Below are positions 57,158 to 64,000 of a stretch of DNA of 64,000 nucleotides, piece after piece. Positions within the stretch are counted from its first letter, which is position 1. Each line of letters begins with the position of its first letter. The DNA is from Luteimonas sp. J29 (GTDB lineage: Bacteria; Pseudomonadota; Gammaproteobacteria; Xanthomonadales; Xanthomonadaceae), in assembly GCF_000472505.1 (NCBI RefSeq), contig NZ_AWZR01000006.1, positions 60,652 to 124,651 on the forward strand, written 5' to 3'. The notes under the pieces are model-generated. The model made no database searches. It was not told where the DNA came from and worked only from the letters and a program-made list of their open reading frames with translations. The position numbers and the translations under genes are program-made.

Positions 57158-57355
57158 TCAATCCTGCAGTGACGCCTGCAGGGCGGTGGCCAGGGCGGCA
57201 TCCCCGCTGACCAGATCGCGCCAGCGAAGTTCCACGCCGCGGCGGTGGCCCTTCGGGGCGAGCCTCAGGCCGTCGCGGTCCATTCGCAGAGTGTATGCCC
57301 GGCCGTCGATGTCCAGTTCACGACGAAGCGGCCGGTCGCCGAGGGGCGTGGTCAT
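57158..57355 (-). CDS. Small conserved protein of unknown function
   Basis: The product is 65 residues, ATG at 57355 with GGGAGA upstream. The sequence TTPLGDRPLRRELDIDGRAY followed by LRLAPKGHRRGVELRWRDLVSG looks like a short beta-sheet protein. A perfect palindrome CCTGCAG-TGACGC-CTGCAGG (57163-57182) lies over its last codons. No function is known. Confidence 0.65.
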   Translation of the reverse strand: MTTPLGDRPLRRELDIDGRAYTLRMDRDGLRLAPKGHRRGVELRWRDLVSGDAALATALQASLQD

Positions 57356-57409
57356 CGGGCGTCTCCCGGGGGCAAGGCGTCGGCGCCGCCGGGCCGGCGG
57401 CACCGGGGG

Positions 57410-57805
57410 TCAGGCGGCGCGGGTGCCCGGATCGCCGGCCGGCAGGGCGAAGGCGCGCGGCCCCGGGGTTTCGGCATGCGAGGCCGGCAGCGGCGCCATG
57501 AGTTCCGGCGGGCAGGCGGCGAAGCCGTATTCGGCCAGCACCCGGGCGGCCTTCAGTTCGAAGGCGAACGCATCCTCGGGCTGGCAGCGCGCGCGCAGGT
57601 CGCGGATGTCCGAGCGCACGCGTTCCCAGAACCGGTCGTCGTCGTCCGGCAGCGCCATGCAGGCCTGGAGCCGGCGGGTGAATTCGTCCACGCATTCGTC
57701 GAGGACGCTGCGCGCCCGCGGCGGAGCCGCGGCAGGAAGCGCGCGCGAGCCTGCAGCGGACGCGTGCAGTGACGCGGCGGTGCGGTCTTCCATGGGGCCG
57801 GACAT
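57410..57805 (-). CDS. Hypothetical protein with helical core
   Basis: The product is 131 residues from 57805 (a second ATG lies at 57793). An Ala-rich N-terminus precedes a helical core: LDECVDEFTRRLQACMALPDD, DRFWERVRSDIRDLRARC and FAFELKAARVLAEYGF. The tail is Pro/Ala-rich. No family is recognised. It lies 54 bp upstream of the 65-residue gene on the same strand. Confidence 0.55.
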   Translation of the reverse strand: MSGPMEDRTAASLHASAAGSRALPAAAPPRARSVLDECVDEFTRRLQACMALPDDDDRFWERVRSDIRDLRARCQPEDAFAFELKAARVLAEYGFAACPPELMAPLPASHAETPGPRAFALPAGDPGTRAA

Positions 57806-57922
57806 TGGGGATGGGTCCTTCGGGATTCAAGAGGGGGTCAGGCAGTCGAACGGCGCCTGTACGGGAGCCACTGTGGGCGAAGGCGCGGAAGCGCGCCGTG
57901 AAAGCCGCACGCCGGGGTTCAG

Positions 57923-59488
57923 ATGGATGAACCCGCCGGGCCGCGCGGTCGTGGCCGCGGCATCGCGTCCGGGCGCCCGGGCGTGGCGGACCGCCGCATA
58001 CGCCCCCGTCGCGTCGCCTGCGGCGACAATGGGGTTCCACCCACGACCGCCCCCGCCTTGTCGCCGCAACGCCTGCTGCCGCTGATCATCGCCACCGCGC
58101 TGTTCATCGAGAACATGGACTCGACGGCGATCTCGACCTCGCTGCCGCAGATCGCCGCGGACCTGGGGGTGGAGCCGGTCGCGCTCAAGCTCGCGCTCAC
58201 CACCTACATGCTGGCGCTGGCGGTGTTCATCCCGGTGAGCGGCTGGATCGCCGACCGCTTCGGCGCGCGGCGCGTGTTCATCGCCGCGATCGGCGTGTTC
58301 CTGCTCGGGTCGCTGGCGTGCGCGGCCAGCAGCGGCCTCGGGCAGCTGGTGGCGGCCAGGTTCCTGCAGGGCGTGGGCGGGGCGATGATGGTGCCGGTCG
58401 GGCGCCTGGTGCTCCTGCGCAGCGTGGAGAAGTCCGAACTGGTGCGCGCGCTGAGCTGGCTCACGATCCCGGCGATGCTCGGGCCGATGCTCGGGCCGGT
58501 GGTCGGCGGCGCGATCACCACCTACACCCACTGGCGCCTCATCTTCCTGGTCAACCTGCCGATGGGCGTGCTGGGCATGTGGCTGGCATGGCGCCACATC
58601 CCCGAACTGCGCCAGGCGGTGGGTCCGCTGGACGTGCGCGGGTTCGCGCTGTCGGCGGCGGGACTGTCGCTGGCGATGTTCGCGCTCTCGGCGATCGGCC
58701 GTGGCCTCGTGCCGGGCGCGGTGCTGGCGGCTTGCGGCCTGGCCGGTGCCTCGCTGCTGGCGCTGTACGTGCGCCATGCGCGAAGCCATCCGCAACCGCT
58801 GCTGCGCCTGGACCTGCTGCGCGTGCCCACCTTCCGCGCCTCGGTGCTGGGCGGCTCGCTGTTCCGGATCGGCACCGGCGCCACGCCGTTCCTGCTGCCG
58901 CTGATGCTGCAGCTCTCGTTCGGGCTCGACCCGCTGCAGTCGGGCCTGGTGACCTTCACCTCGACCGCGGGCGCGATGGTGATGAAGACGGTGGCGCCGG
59001 CGATCCTGCACCGGGTGGGTTTCCGGCCCGTGCTGCTGTGGAACGGGCTGGCGGCCTCGCTGCTGCTGTGCGGGTTCGGGCTGTTCCGTGCCGACACGCC
59101 GTACGCGCTGATGGTCGGCGTGCTGCTCGCGAGCGGCTTCCTGCGGTCGCTGCAGTTCACCAGCCTCAACGCGCTTGCCTACGCCGACATCGACCAGGCG
59201 CGCATGAGCCAGGCCAGCAGCCTGGCGGCCATGGCGCAGCAGCTGGCGCTGGCGCTGGGCGTGACCGTCGGTGGCTTCGCGCTCAGCCTGGCCGGCGTGG
59301 TCACCGGCCGCGAGGAGGACGCGGCGATCAACTTCACCTTCGCCTTCCTCACCGTCGGCCTGCTGTCGATGGGTTCGGCGTGGCAGCTGCGCCGGCTGCC
59401 CGCGAATGCCGCGGCGGAAATGGCCGGCCGCGCCGAGCCCGGCAAGGAAGTCACCGAGCCCAAGCCCGAGGCGCGTCCGCAGGCGTGA
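57923..59488 (+). CDS. MFS drug exporter, DHA2 (14-helix) family
   Basis: The product is 521 residues. After an Arg-rich lead of about 45 residues come LIIATALFIENMDSTAISTSLPQIA (the DHA2 first helix with the ExMD motif), GWIADRFGARRVF (motif A), RFLQGVGGAMMVPVGRLVL (motif B) and MLGPMLGPVVGGAI (motif C, the antiporter motif). Fourteen helices fit. The expected role is proton-coupled multidrug efflux. The long N-terminus suggests the true start may lie inside (for example GTG 57986), but no ribosome-binding site decides. Its 3' end abuts a GGDEF fragment on the other strand. Confidence 0.88.
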   Translation: MDEPAGPRGRGRGIASGRPGVADRRIRPRRVACGDNGVPPTTAPALSPQRLLPLIIATALFIENMDSTAISTSLPQIAADLGVEPVALKLALTTYMLALAVFIPVSGWIADRFGARRVFIAAIGVFLLGSLACAASSGLGQLVAARFLQGVGGAMMVPVGRLVLLRSVEKSELVRALSWLTIPAMLGPMLGPVVGGAITTYTHWRLIFLVNLPMGVLGMWLAWRHIPELRQAVGPLDVRGFALSAAGLSLAMFALSAIGRGLVPGAVLAACGLAGASLLALYVRHARSHPQPLLRLDLLRVPTFRASVLGGSLFRIGTGATPFLLPLMLQLSFGLDPLQSGLVTFTSTAGAMVMKTVAPAILHRVGFRPVLLWNGLAASLLLCGFGLFRADTPYALMVGVLLASGFLRSLQFTSLNALAYADIDQARMSQASSLAAMAQQLALALGVTVGGFALSLAGVVTGREEDAAINFTFAFLTVGLLSMGSAWQLRRLPANAAAEMAGRAEPGKEVTEPKPEARPQA

Positions 59489-60091
59489 TCCACCCCCGCG
59501 TGCCCAGCCGCCGGCGGCCACCGCCCGGTCGCGGTCGTCGTGCGTGGCCCGGTACAGGGCGGCGTCGATGCGCTCGAGTTCGAGGTCCAGGCTGGTGTCC
59601 GGGCCGAGTTCGATCTCGCCGTATCCGATCGAGACGGTGACCGCGAGCTCCCGCCCCGACGTGGGCACCGGCGCGGCGCGCAAGGCGTCGAGCAGGCGTC
59701 CGGCGATGTCCGTCGCGCTGGTCTGGCCGCCGATGCCGGGCGCGAGCAGGATGAACTCCTCGCCGCCCCAGCGCGCGACGACGTCGCGATCGCGCATGGT
59801 GGCCGCCAGGCGCCTGGCCACCTCGCGCGGCACGTCGGCGCCCGCGGCGTGGCCGAAACGGTCGTTGATGCCCTTGAAGTGGTCGAGGTCGAGCAGGACC
59901 AGCATCGCCCGGCCCGGCGCCATGGACTTGAGGGACTCGAAGCGGCGGAGGAAGTGCAGCCGGTTGCGGATGCCGGTGAGGGCATCGTGCGCGTTCTCGT
60001 GGTCGAGCTGCGCGTTCGCTTCGGCCAGCCGCCGGCTGGAGCGTCGAAGCCGCAGGTACGACCACGCCAGCACCAGCGCGACGATGCTCAC
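59489..60091 (-). pseudogene. Truncated GGDEF diguanylate cyclase remnant
   Basis: The minus-strand frame reads a membrane-exit segment (VALVLAWSYLRLRRSSRRLAE), a linker helix, then a GGDEF domain: NAHDALTGIRNRLHFLRRF, LLDLDHFKGINDRFGHAAGAD, the active-site WGGEEFILLAPG and VTVSIGYGEIEL, ending at DAALYRATHDDRDRAV. The sensor part that should precede the membrane segment is missing, with only a GTG at 60091. The frame has no stop at the domain end but runs on through the MFS gene. RDRDVVARWGGEEF keeps the I-site RxxD. I read it as a decayed 5'-truncated gene, perhaps cut when the MFS gene arrived. Confidence 0.65.
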
Positions 60092-60238
60092 AGAAACCCG
60101 CGCGCGGCAGGTAGGCCGCGTGGGCGACCGCCCGGCGCCGTGGCGCGCCGGGCTTCCGGTCGCAACGGGATCGCTGGTCCAATGGTGGCGGATGGGCGTG
60201 GTCGCCCACAGTGCACGGCACGCGCCGCAGGAGAACGC

Positions 60239-60589
60239 ATGAGCTATTGCGAGGAGTTCGCGACGCGCGCACCGGCACGGGCCGAACTCGAGGCCGCGCC
60301 GGGGCTGCTGCTGCTGGAATTCGGCGCGCCCTGGTGCGGGCACTGCCGCGCGGCGCAGCCGCCGCTGCGCGCGCTGCTGGAAGGCCGCGACGACGTCACC
60401 CACGTCAAGGTCGAGGACGGCAAGGGCCGCCCGCTCGGCCGCGCCTTCGGGGTGAAGCTGTGGCCGACCCTGGTGCTGCTGCGCGACGGCGATGAGCAGG
60501 CGAGGGTGGTGCGGCCGCGGGTGATCGACGATCTGCAGCCCCTGGTCGACGTGCTGGCGGAGGCCGGCGACGGCGCCACGCCGGGCTGA
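60239..60589 (+). CDS. Thioredoxin-family protein
   Basis: The product is 116 residues, one thioredoxin fold. The active site is FGAPWCGHCRAAQPPL (CGHC, the PDI-like dipeptide). KVEDGKGRPLGRAFGVKLWPTLVLL follows, with the cis-Pro after LW. There is no signal peptide, so it is cytoplasmic. The ATG at 60239 has AGGAG upstream. It could act as a reductase or isomerase; it lies alone upstream of the SOS cassette and has no LexA-like site of its own. Confidence 0.88.
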   Translation: MSYCEEFATRAPARAELEAAPGLLLLEFGAPWCGHCRAAQPPLRALLEGRDDVTHVKVEDGKGRPLGRAFGVKLWPTLVLLRDGDEQARVVRPRVIDDLQPLVDVLAEAGDGATPG

Positions 60590-60696
60590 CCTCGAGGCGC
60601 CCCGGGACTTCCCGGGCCGGTTCACCTTGGTGAATCCGCCAGGCCGACGGCGGCACCGCAAAACGCGACGGCGGATCTCGCCTCCTGCGACCGATG

Positions 60697-60714
60697 GGTG
60701 TACAAATGTACACC
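60697..60714. promoter_or_regulatory. LexA-type operator abutting the lexA start codon
   Basis: GGTGTACA (60697-60704), AA, TGTACACC (60707-60714) is a perfect 8-bp inverted repeat. TGTACA-type sites are the operators of the second LexA of xanthomonads and pseudomonads, which controls imuA-imuB-dnaE2. The palindrome ends at the base before the ATG (60715), occupying the place of the ribosome-binding site. Confidence 0.85.
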
Positions 60715-61320
60715 ATGAGCCCCGCCGACGCCCTTCCCCCGCAACGCGCCGCCGTCCTGGCCTTCCTGCGCCGGGAACTGGCCGCCGGCCGCGCCCCGAG
60801 CCTGGCCGAGATCGCCGAGGCCTTCGGCTTCGCCTCGCGCAACGCTGCGCAGAAGCACGTGCAGGCGCTGGTGGCCGACGGCCTGCTCGAGCTCGAACCC
60901 GGGCGCAAGCGCGGCCTGCGACTGCCCGGCCGCCCCGACCAGCTGCCGCTGCCGGTGCTCGGCCAGGTGGCGGCGGGCGTGCCGATCGGCGCCGACATCG
61001 GCAGCGACGAACTGCTGCTGCTCGACCGCGCCCTGTTCGCCGAGAAGCCCGACTACCTGCTGAAGGTGAAAGGCGATTCGATGCGCGACGACGGCATCTT
61101 CGACGGCGACCTGGTGGCGGTGAAGCGCACCGGCGAGGCGCGCAGCGGCCAGGTGGTGGTGGCGCGGATCGACGGCGAGATCACCATCAAGCGGCTCGAA
61201 CGCGGGCGCAGCCGGATCCGGCTGCTGCCGCGCAATCCCGAACACGCGCCGATCGAGGTCCAGCCCGGGCAGGACTTCGCCATCGAAGGCGTGTACTGCG
61301 GCCTGGTGCGGCGGGGCTGA
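60715..61320 (+). CDS. lexA: SOS repressor LexA (LexA2-type, mutagenesis cassette)
   Basis: The product is 201 residues. A winged-helix DNA-binding domain (LAEIAEAFGFASRNAAQKHV) is followed by the S24 peptidase domain. The self-cleavage site is Ala87-Gly88 in QVAAGVP, with catalytic Ser122 (KGDSMRDDG) and Lys159 (EITIKRL), the expected 37-residue spacing. Cleavage stimulated by RecA filaments would derepress the operon. The operator lies directly against the ATG, leaving no room for a Shine-Dalgarno; an in-frame ATG at 60694 would put the operator inside the gene. imuA begins 1 nt after the stop. Confidence 0.95.
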   Translation: MSPADALPPQRAAVLAFLRRELAAGRAPSLAEIAEAFGFASRNAAQKHVQALVADGLLELEPGRKRGLRLPGRPDQLPLPVLGQVAAGVPIGADIGSDELLLLDRALFAEKPDYLLKVKGDSMRDDGIFDGDLVAVKRTGEARSGQVVVARIDGEITIKRLERGRSRIRLLPRNPEHAPIEVQPGQDFAIEGVYCGLVRRG

Positions 61321-61321
61321 C

Positions 61322-62335
61322 ATGGCGGCCGTGGTCGCACTCGAGGACCTGCTCGCCGCGCGCACCCTGTGGCACGCCGGGCGCAGCGCGCGCCAGGCCG
61401 CCGACGGCGAGCCGACCGGCCACGCCGCGCTCGACGCGTTGCTGCCCCAGGGCGGCTGGCCGCGCCGCGCGCTGACCGAACTGCTGCTGCCGGCCGACGG
61501 CGTGGGCGAACTGGCGCTGCTGATGCCGACGCTGGCGCGCTGCACCCGCGCGGGGGAGCGGGTGGCGGTGATCGCGCCGCCCTACGTGCCCTATGCGCCG
61601 GCGTGGCAGGCGGCGGGCCTCGACCTGTCCCGGCTGTGCATCGTCGAGGCCGCGCCGCGCGATGCGCTGTGGGCGTTCGAACAGTGCCTGCGCAGCGGCG
61701 CCTGCGGCGCGGTGCTGGGCTGGCCGCAGCAGGCCGACGCGCGCGCGCTGCGGCGGCTGCAGGTGGCGGCCGACAGCGGCCGCTGCCTGGGCTTCGCCCT
61801 GCGCGATCGCCGGCATGCGGCCAATGCGTCGCCGGCCGCGCTGCGGCTGGAGGCGGTGCGCGGCGAGCGCGGCATCGCCTGGCACGTGCGCAAGTGCCGC
61901 GGCGGCCCGGTGCCGTCGGCGCCGTTCGTGCCGGAGCCCGATTCCATCTTCATCGGCGTGCCGCCCGTGGCTCCTTTTCCCGCCCGCGAGCCATCTGCTC
62001 CCTCCCCCGCAAGCGGGGGAAGGAGTCAAGGCGACGCGTGCGTTGTTGCTCCCTCCCCCGTGCGCGGGGGAGGGCCGGGGCGTGGGCAAGCCGGCATCGT
62101 TGCCCCCCGCGCCTCCGCCTCGCCCCCATCCCAACCTTCCCCCGCAAGCGGGGGAAGGAGCCAAGGCGATGCGTGCGTTGTTGCCCCCTCCCCCGTGCGC
62201 GGGGGAGGGCCGGGGTGGGGGCAACCCCGCGTCGCGGCCTCGCACGCCTTCGACGCGCGCCCATCCGCTTCAAGCGACAGTGCGCAGCACGAGCTCCTGC
62301 TCGTCCAGGCGCCTGCGCCGTCCGCGCGTGACTGA
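61322..62335 (+). CDS. imuA: Translesion mutagenesis protein ImuA with repeat-derived C-terminal tail
   Basis: The product is 337 residues. Residues 1-215 are a normal ImuA/SulA-RecA-like domain (TGHAALDALLPQGGWPRRALTELLLP, ALRRLQVAADSGRCLGFALR, IAWHVRKCRGGPVP). ImuA proteins usually end soon after. Here the frame continues about 110 residues through four copies of the GC-rich intergenic palindrome, giving two in-frame copies of a 45-residue unit beginning near PSPASGGRSQGDAC at about 226 and 271. The ImuA C-terminus contacts RecA, so the tail may matter. Start 1 nt after lexA; imuB begins 5 nt after the stop. Confidence 0.9.
   Translation: MAAVVALEDLLAARTLWHAGRSARQAADGEPTGHAALDALLPQGGWPRRALTELLLPADGVGELALLMPTLARCTRAGERVAVIAPPYVPYAPAWQAAGLDLSRLCIVEAAPRDALWAFEQCLRSGACGAVLGWPQQADARALRRLQVAADSGRCLGFALRDRRHAANASPAALRLEAVRGERGIAWHVRKCRGGPVPSAPFVPEPDSIFIGVPPVAPFPAREPSAPSPASGGRSQGDACVVAPSPVRGGGPGRGQAGIVAPRASASPPSQPSPASGGRSQGDACVVAPSPVRGGGPGWGQPRVAASHAFDARPSASSDSAQHELLLVQAPAPSARD
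62000..62223. repeat. Four palindromic repeats inside imuA, arranged as two 135-bp units
   Basis: Palindromes are at about 62000-62023, 62051-62080, 62122-62160 and 62184-62223 (CCCTCCCCCG...CGGGGGAGGG types). The first two with their spacer (GGCGACGCGTGCGTTGTTG) are repeated 135 bp downstream with few changes (GGCGATGCGTGCGTTGTTG). 135 bp is 45 codons, so the duplication keeps the reading frame of imuA. Confidence 0.9.
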
Positions 62336-62340
62336 CGTCG

Positions 62341-63759
62341 ATGCTCTGGGCCTGCGTACTGCTGCCGCAACTGGCGCTGGATGGCGTCCTCCGCCGTTTG
62401 CCTGAGCCCGACGCACCGCTGGCCCTGGTGACCGGGCCGGCGCAGCTGCGCACCCTGCACGCAGTGAACCCCGCCGCCGCCGCGGCCGGGCTGCGTCCTG
62501 GCATGCGCCTGGTCGCCGCGCACGCGCTGCTGCCCGACTTCGCCATGGTCGAATATGACCCTCAGGCCGAGGCGCGCTGGCAGCGCTTCCTCGCCGCCTG
62601 GGCGTACCGGCACAGCTCGCTGGTGAGCGCGCAGTGGCCGGGCTGCCTGGTGCTGGAGGTGCGCGGCAGCTTCCGCCTGCTCGGGCCGTGGCCGCGGATC
62701 GAGCGCCGCCTGCGCGAGGAGCTGCAGGCGCTGGGCTTCGTCCACCGCATCGCGCTCGCGCCCACGCCACGCGCCGCGCATGTGCTGGCCGGCCTGCGCG
62801 ACGGCCTGGCGCTGATGCACCGCGACGCGATGGTGGCCACGCTCGACCGGGTGCCGGTGCGCCGCGCGCGCCTGCCCGGCGACTGCGGCGAACGCCTGCA
62901 GCGCATGGGCGTGCGCGACCTCGGCGCCCTGCGCGCGCTGCCGCGCGACGCGCTGCGCCGGCGTTTCGGCCGGGAATTGCCCGACCACCTCGACCGCCTC
63001 TACGGCGAGGCCGACGATCCGCTCGACTGCTACCAGCCCCCGGACCACTTCGACGCGCGCCTGGAGCTGGGCTACGAGGTCGAAAGCCACATGGCCCTGC
63101 TGTTCCCGCTGCGGCGGCTGGTCGGCGACCTGTGCACATTCCTGTCGATGCGCGATGGCGGCGTGCAGCGCTTCGTGCTGCGGCTCGAACACGAGGTCGG
63201 GCACACCGACGTCGAGGTGGGCCTGCTTTCGGCCGAGCGCGATCCGGCGATGCTGTTCGAGGTCACCCGCACCCGGCTGGAGAAGGTGCGGCTGGCGCGG
63301 CCCGTGGTCGGCGTGCGCCTGGTCGCGCGCGAACTGCCGCCGTTCGCGCCGGCCTCGCGCGACCTGTTCGACGCCCGCAACCAGCAGCAGCTGCCGTGGC
63401 CGCAGCTGCGCGAGCGGCTGCGCGCGCGCCTGGGCGACGAGGCGGTGTACGCGGTGGCACCCTCGGGCGACCCGCGCCCCGAGCGCGCGTGGCGGCGGGT
63501 GGCCGAAGGCGCGGTCGACATCGACGAGGCGCCGCCGCGTCCGCCGCGTCCGTGCTGGCTGCTGCCGCGTCCGATCCCGCTGCGCGACCCGCGCCCGCGC
63601 ATCGTTTCCGGGCCCGAACGGCTGGAGAGCGGCTGGTGGGACGGCGAGGACGCGCGCCGCGACTACTACGTCATCGAAACCTCGCAGGGCCAGCGCGCCT
63701 GGGCCTTCGCCCCGCCGGGCGAGCAGGGCCACTGGATGCTGCAGGGGTGGTTTTCGTGA
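62341..63759 (+). CDS. imuB: Y-family polymerase-like protein ImuB
   Basis: The product is 472 residues. It has the Y-family fold (ALVTGPAQLRTLHAVNPAAAAAGLRPGMRL palm/finger start; helix-hairpin-helix at LQRMGVRDLGALRALPRDALRRRF). The catalytic acidic residues of active polymerases are replaced (for example LVLEVRGSFRLLG where DinB has SLDE), so it is a non-catalytic scaffold. ImuB links the beta clamp, ImuA and the error-prone DnaE2; a QQLPW sequence near residue 350 could be the clamp-binding motif. dnaE2 would be expected to follow, beyond the window. Confidence 0.93.
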   Translation: MLWACVLLPQLALDGVLRRLPEPDAPLALVTGPAQLRTLHAVNPAAAAAGLRPGMRLVAAHALLPDFAMVEYDPQAEARWQRFLAAWAYRHSSLVSAQWPGCLVLEVRGSFRLLGPWPRIERRLREELQALGFVHRIALAPTPRAAHVLAGLRDGLALMHRDAMVATLDRVPVRRARLPGDCGERLQRMGVRDLGALRALPRDALRRRFGRELPDHLDRLYGEADDPLDCYQPPDHFDARLELGYEVESHMALLFPLRRLVGDLCTFLSMRDGGVQRFVLRLEHEVGHTDVEVGLLSAERDPAMLFEVTRTRLEKVRLARPVVGVRLVARELPPFAPASRDLFDARNQQQLPWPQLRERLRARLGDEAVYAVAPSGDPRPERAWRRVAEGAVDIDEAPPRPPRPCWLLPRPIPLRDPRPRIVSGPERLESGWWDGEDARRDYYVIETSQGQRAWAFAPPGEQGHWMLQGWFS

Positions 63760-63770
63760 ACGCGTTCCTG

Positions 63771-64000
63771 CTCCCTCCCCCGCGTGCGGGGGAGGGTTGG
63801 GGTGGGGGCAGGGCAGATGCTCGCGTCATCCAACGCGCGCCTGTGGCGCGCCCCCCATCCCGGCCTTCCCCCGCAAGCGGGGGAAGGAGTGGAAGCAGGT
63901 CGCACGCGCTGTTGCTCCCTCCCCCGCGTGCGGGGGAGGGTTGGGGTGGGGGCAGGGCAGATGCTCGCGCCATCCAACGCGCGCCTGCGGCGCGCCCCCA
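63771..64000. repeat. Palindromic repeat array after imuB, 144-bp period
   Basis: Copies of the GC-rich palindrome lie at about 63771-63808, 63857-63893 and 63915-63952. The block CTCCCTCCCCCGCGTGCGGG and its following sequence (GGGCAGATGCTCGCG...CATCCAACGCGCGCCTG) begins at 63771 and again at 63915, a 144-bp tandem duplication that continues to the window edge. No gene start is visible; the expected dnaE2 lies further right. Confidence 0.85.

Noticed and set aside
57163..57182. CCTGCAG palindrome as a terminator
   Set aside because: It lies within the last codons of a small gene and lacks a T run; noted only in that gene's entry.

Overview
The window is high-GC proteobacterial DNA (about 70 percent GC by eye, with a visibly lower-GC stretch near 24.2-40.3 kb). 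Gene order points to the Xanthomonadaceae/Lysobacteraceae (Luteimonas, Lysobacter or Pseudoxanthomonas-like). The supports are the run miaA-hfq-hflX-hflK-hflC-DUF2065-purA, a lexA-imuA-imuB mutagenesis cassette with a TGTACA-type LexA site, and the intergenic repeat families typical of the group. This placement is inferred from synteny, not from a database match.

Layout. 0-6 kb: a truncated secreted alpha/beta hydrolase divergent from an AraC regulator; a PEP-mutase-like enzyme divergent from an XRE/MmyB-type regulator with two phased operator-like palindromes between them; an ABC exporter and a YigZ/IMPACT protein. 6-13 kb: an ECF-like sigma factor with a membrane partner, a GAF-GAF-GGDEF-EAL protein, a VWA lipoprotein and an HD-GYP protein. 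13-20 kb: the hfq/hfl/purA housekeeping block. 20-23 kb: four overlapping genes (acyl-CoA dehydrogenase-like, PIG-L deacetylase, NodS-like methyltransferase, GT2 glycosyltransferase). 23.6 kb: an alarmone-hydrolase-like HD protein at the left edge of the island.

24.2-40.3 kb is a compact defence island. zorA-zorB-zorE (Zorya type II) runs rightward behind a near-perfect sigma-54 type -24/-12 element. It converges on a leftward block containing mcrB-mcrC and a type I restriction-modification locus (hsdM, hsdS, a small zinc protein, hsdR). Between hsdS and hsdR sits a three-gene cassette I cannot assign to a known system: a short coiled-coil protein, a protein with a Mrr-like D...QxK nuclease pattern followed by hydrophobic segments, and a coiled-coil protein with two zinc-ribbon-like modules. 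The last two share an FNPLI motif. This cassette is the best candidate for something undescribed.

40-48 kb: an MBL-fold hydrolase, a BCCT transporter, a 23-bp perfect REP palindrome, and an mrfA-mrfB-like helicase/exonuclease repair pair. 48-53.4 kb: a probable iron-uptake operon (TonB receptor, DUF3649, PepSY, DUF3325) with a Fur-box-like site. 53.6-54.1 kb: a glycine-zipper gene that appears split by a frameshifting deletion. 54-60 kb: GC-rich palindrome clusters, a MATE exporter, a spermidine-synthase-like protein, small conserved proteins, an MFS exporter and a decayed GGDEF fragment. 60.2-64 kb: a thioredoxin-like protein, then lexA-imuA-imuB. The imuA 3' end is built from the intergenic palindromic repeat read in frame, and the window ends inside more copies of that repeat.
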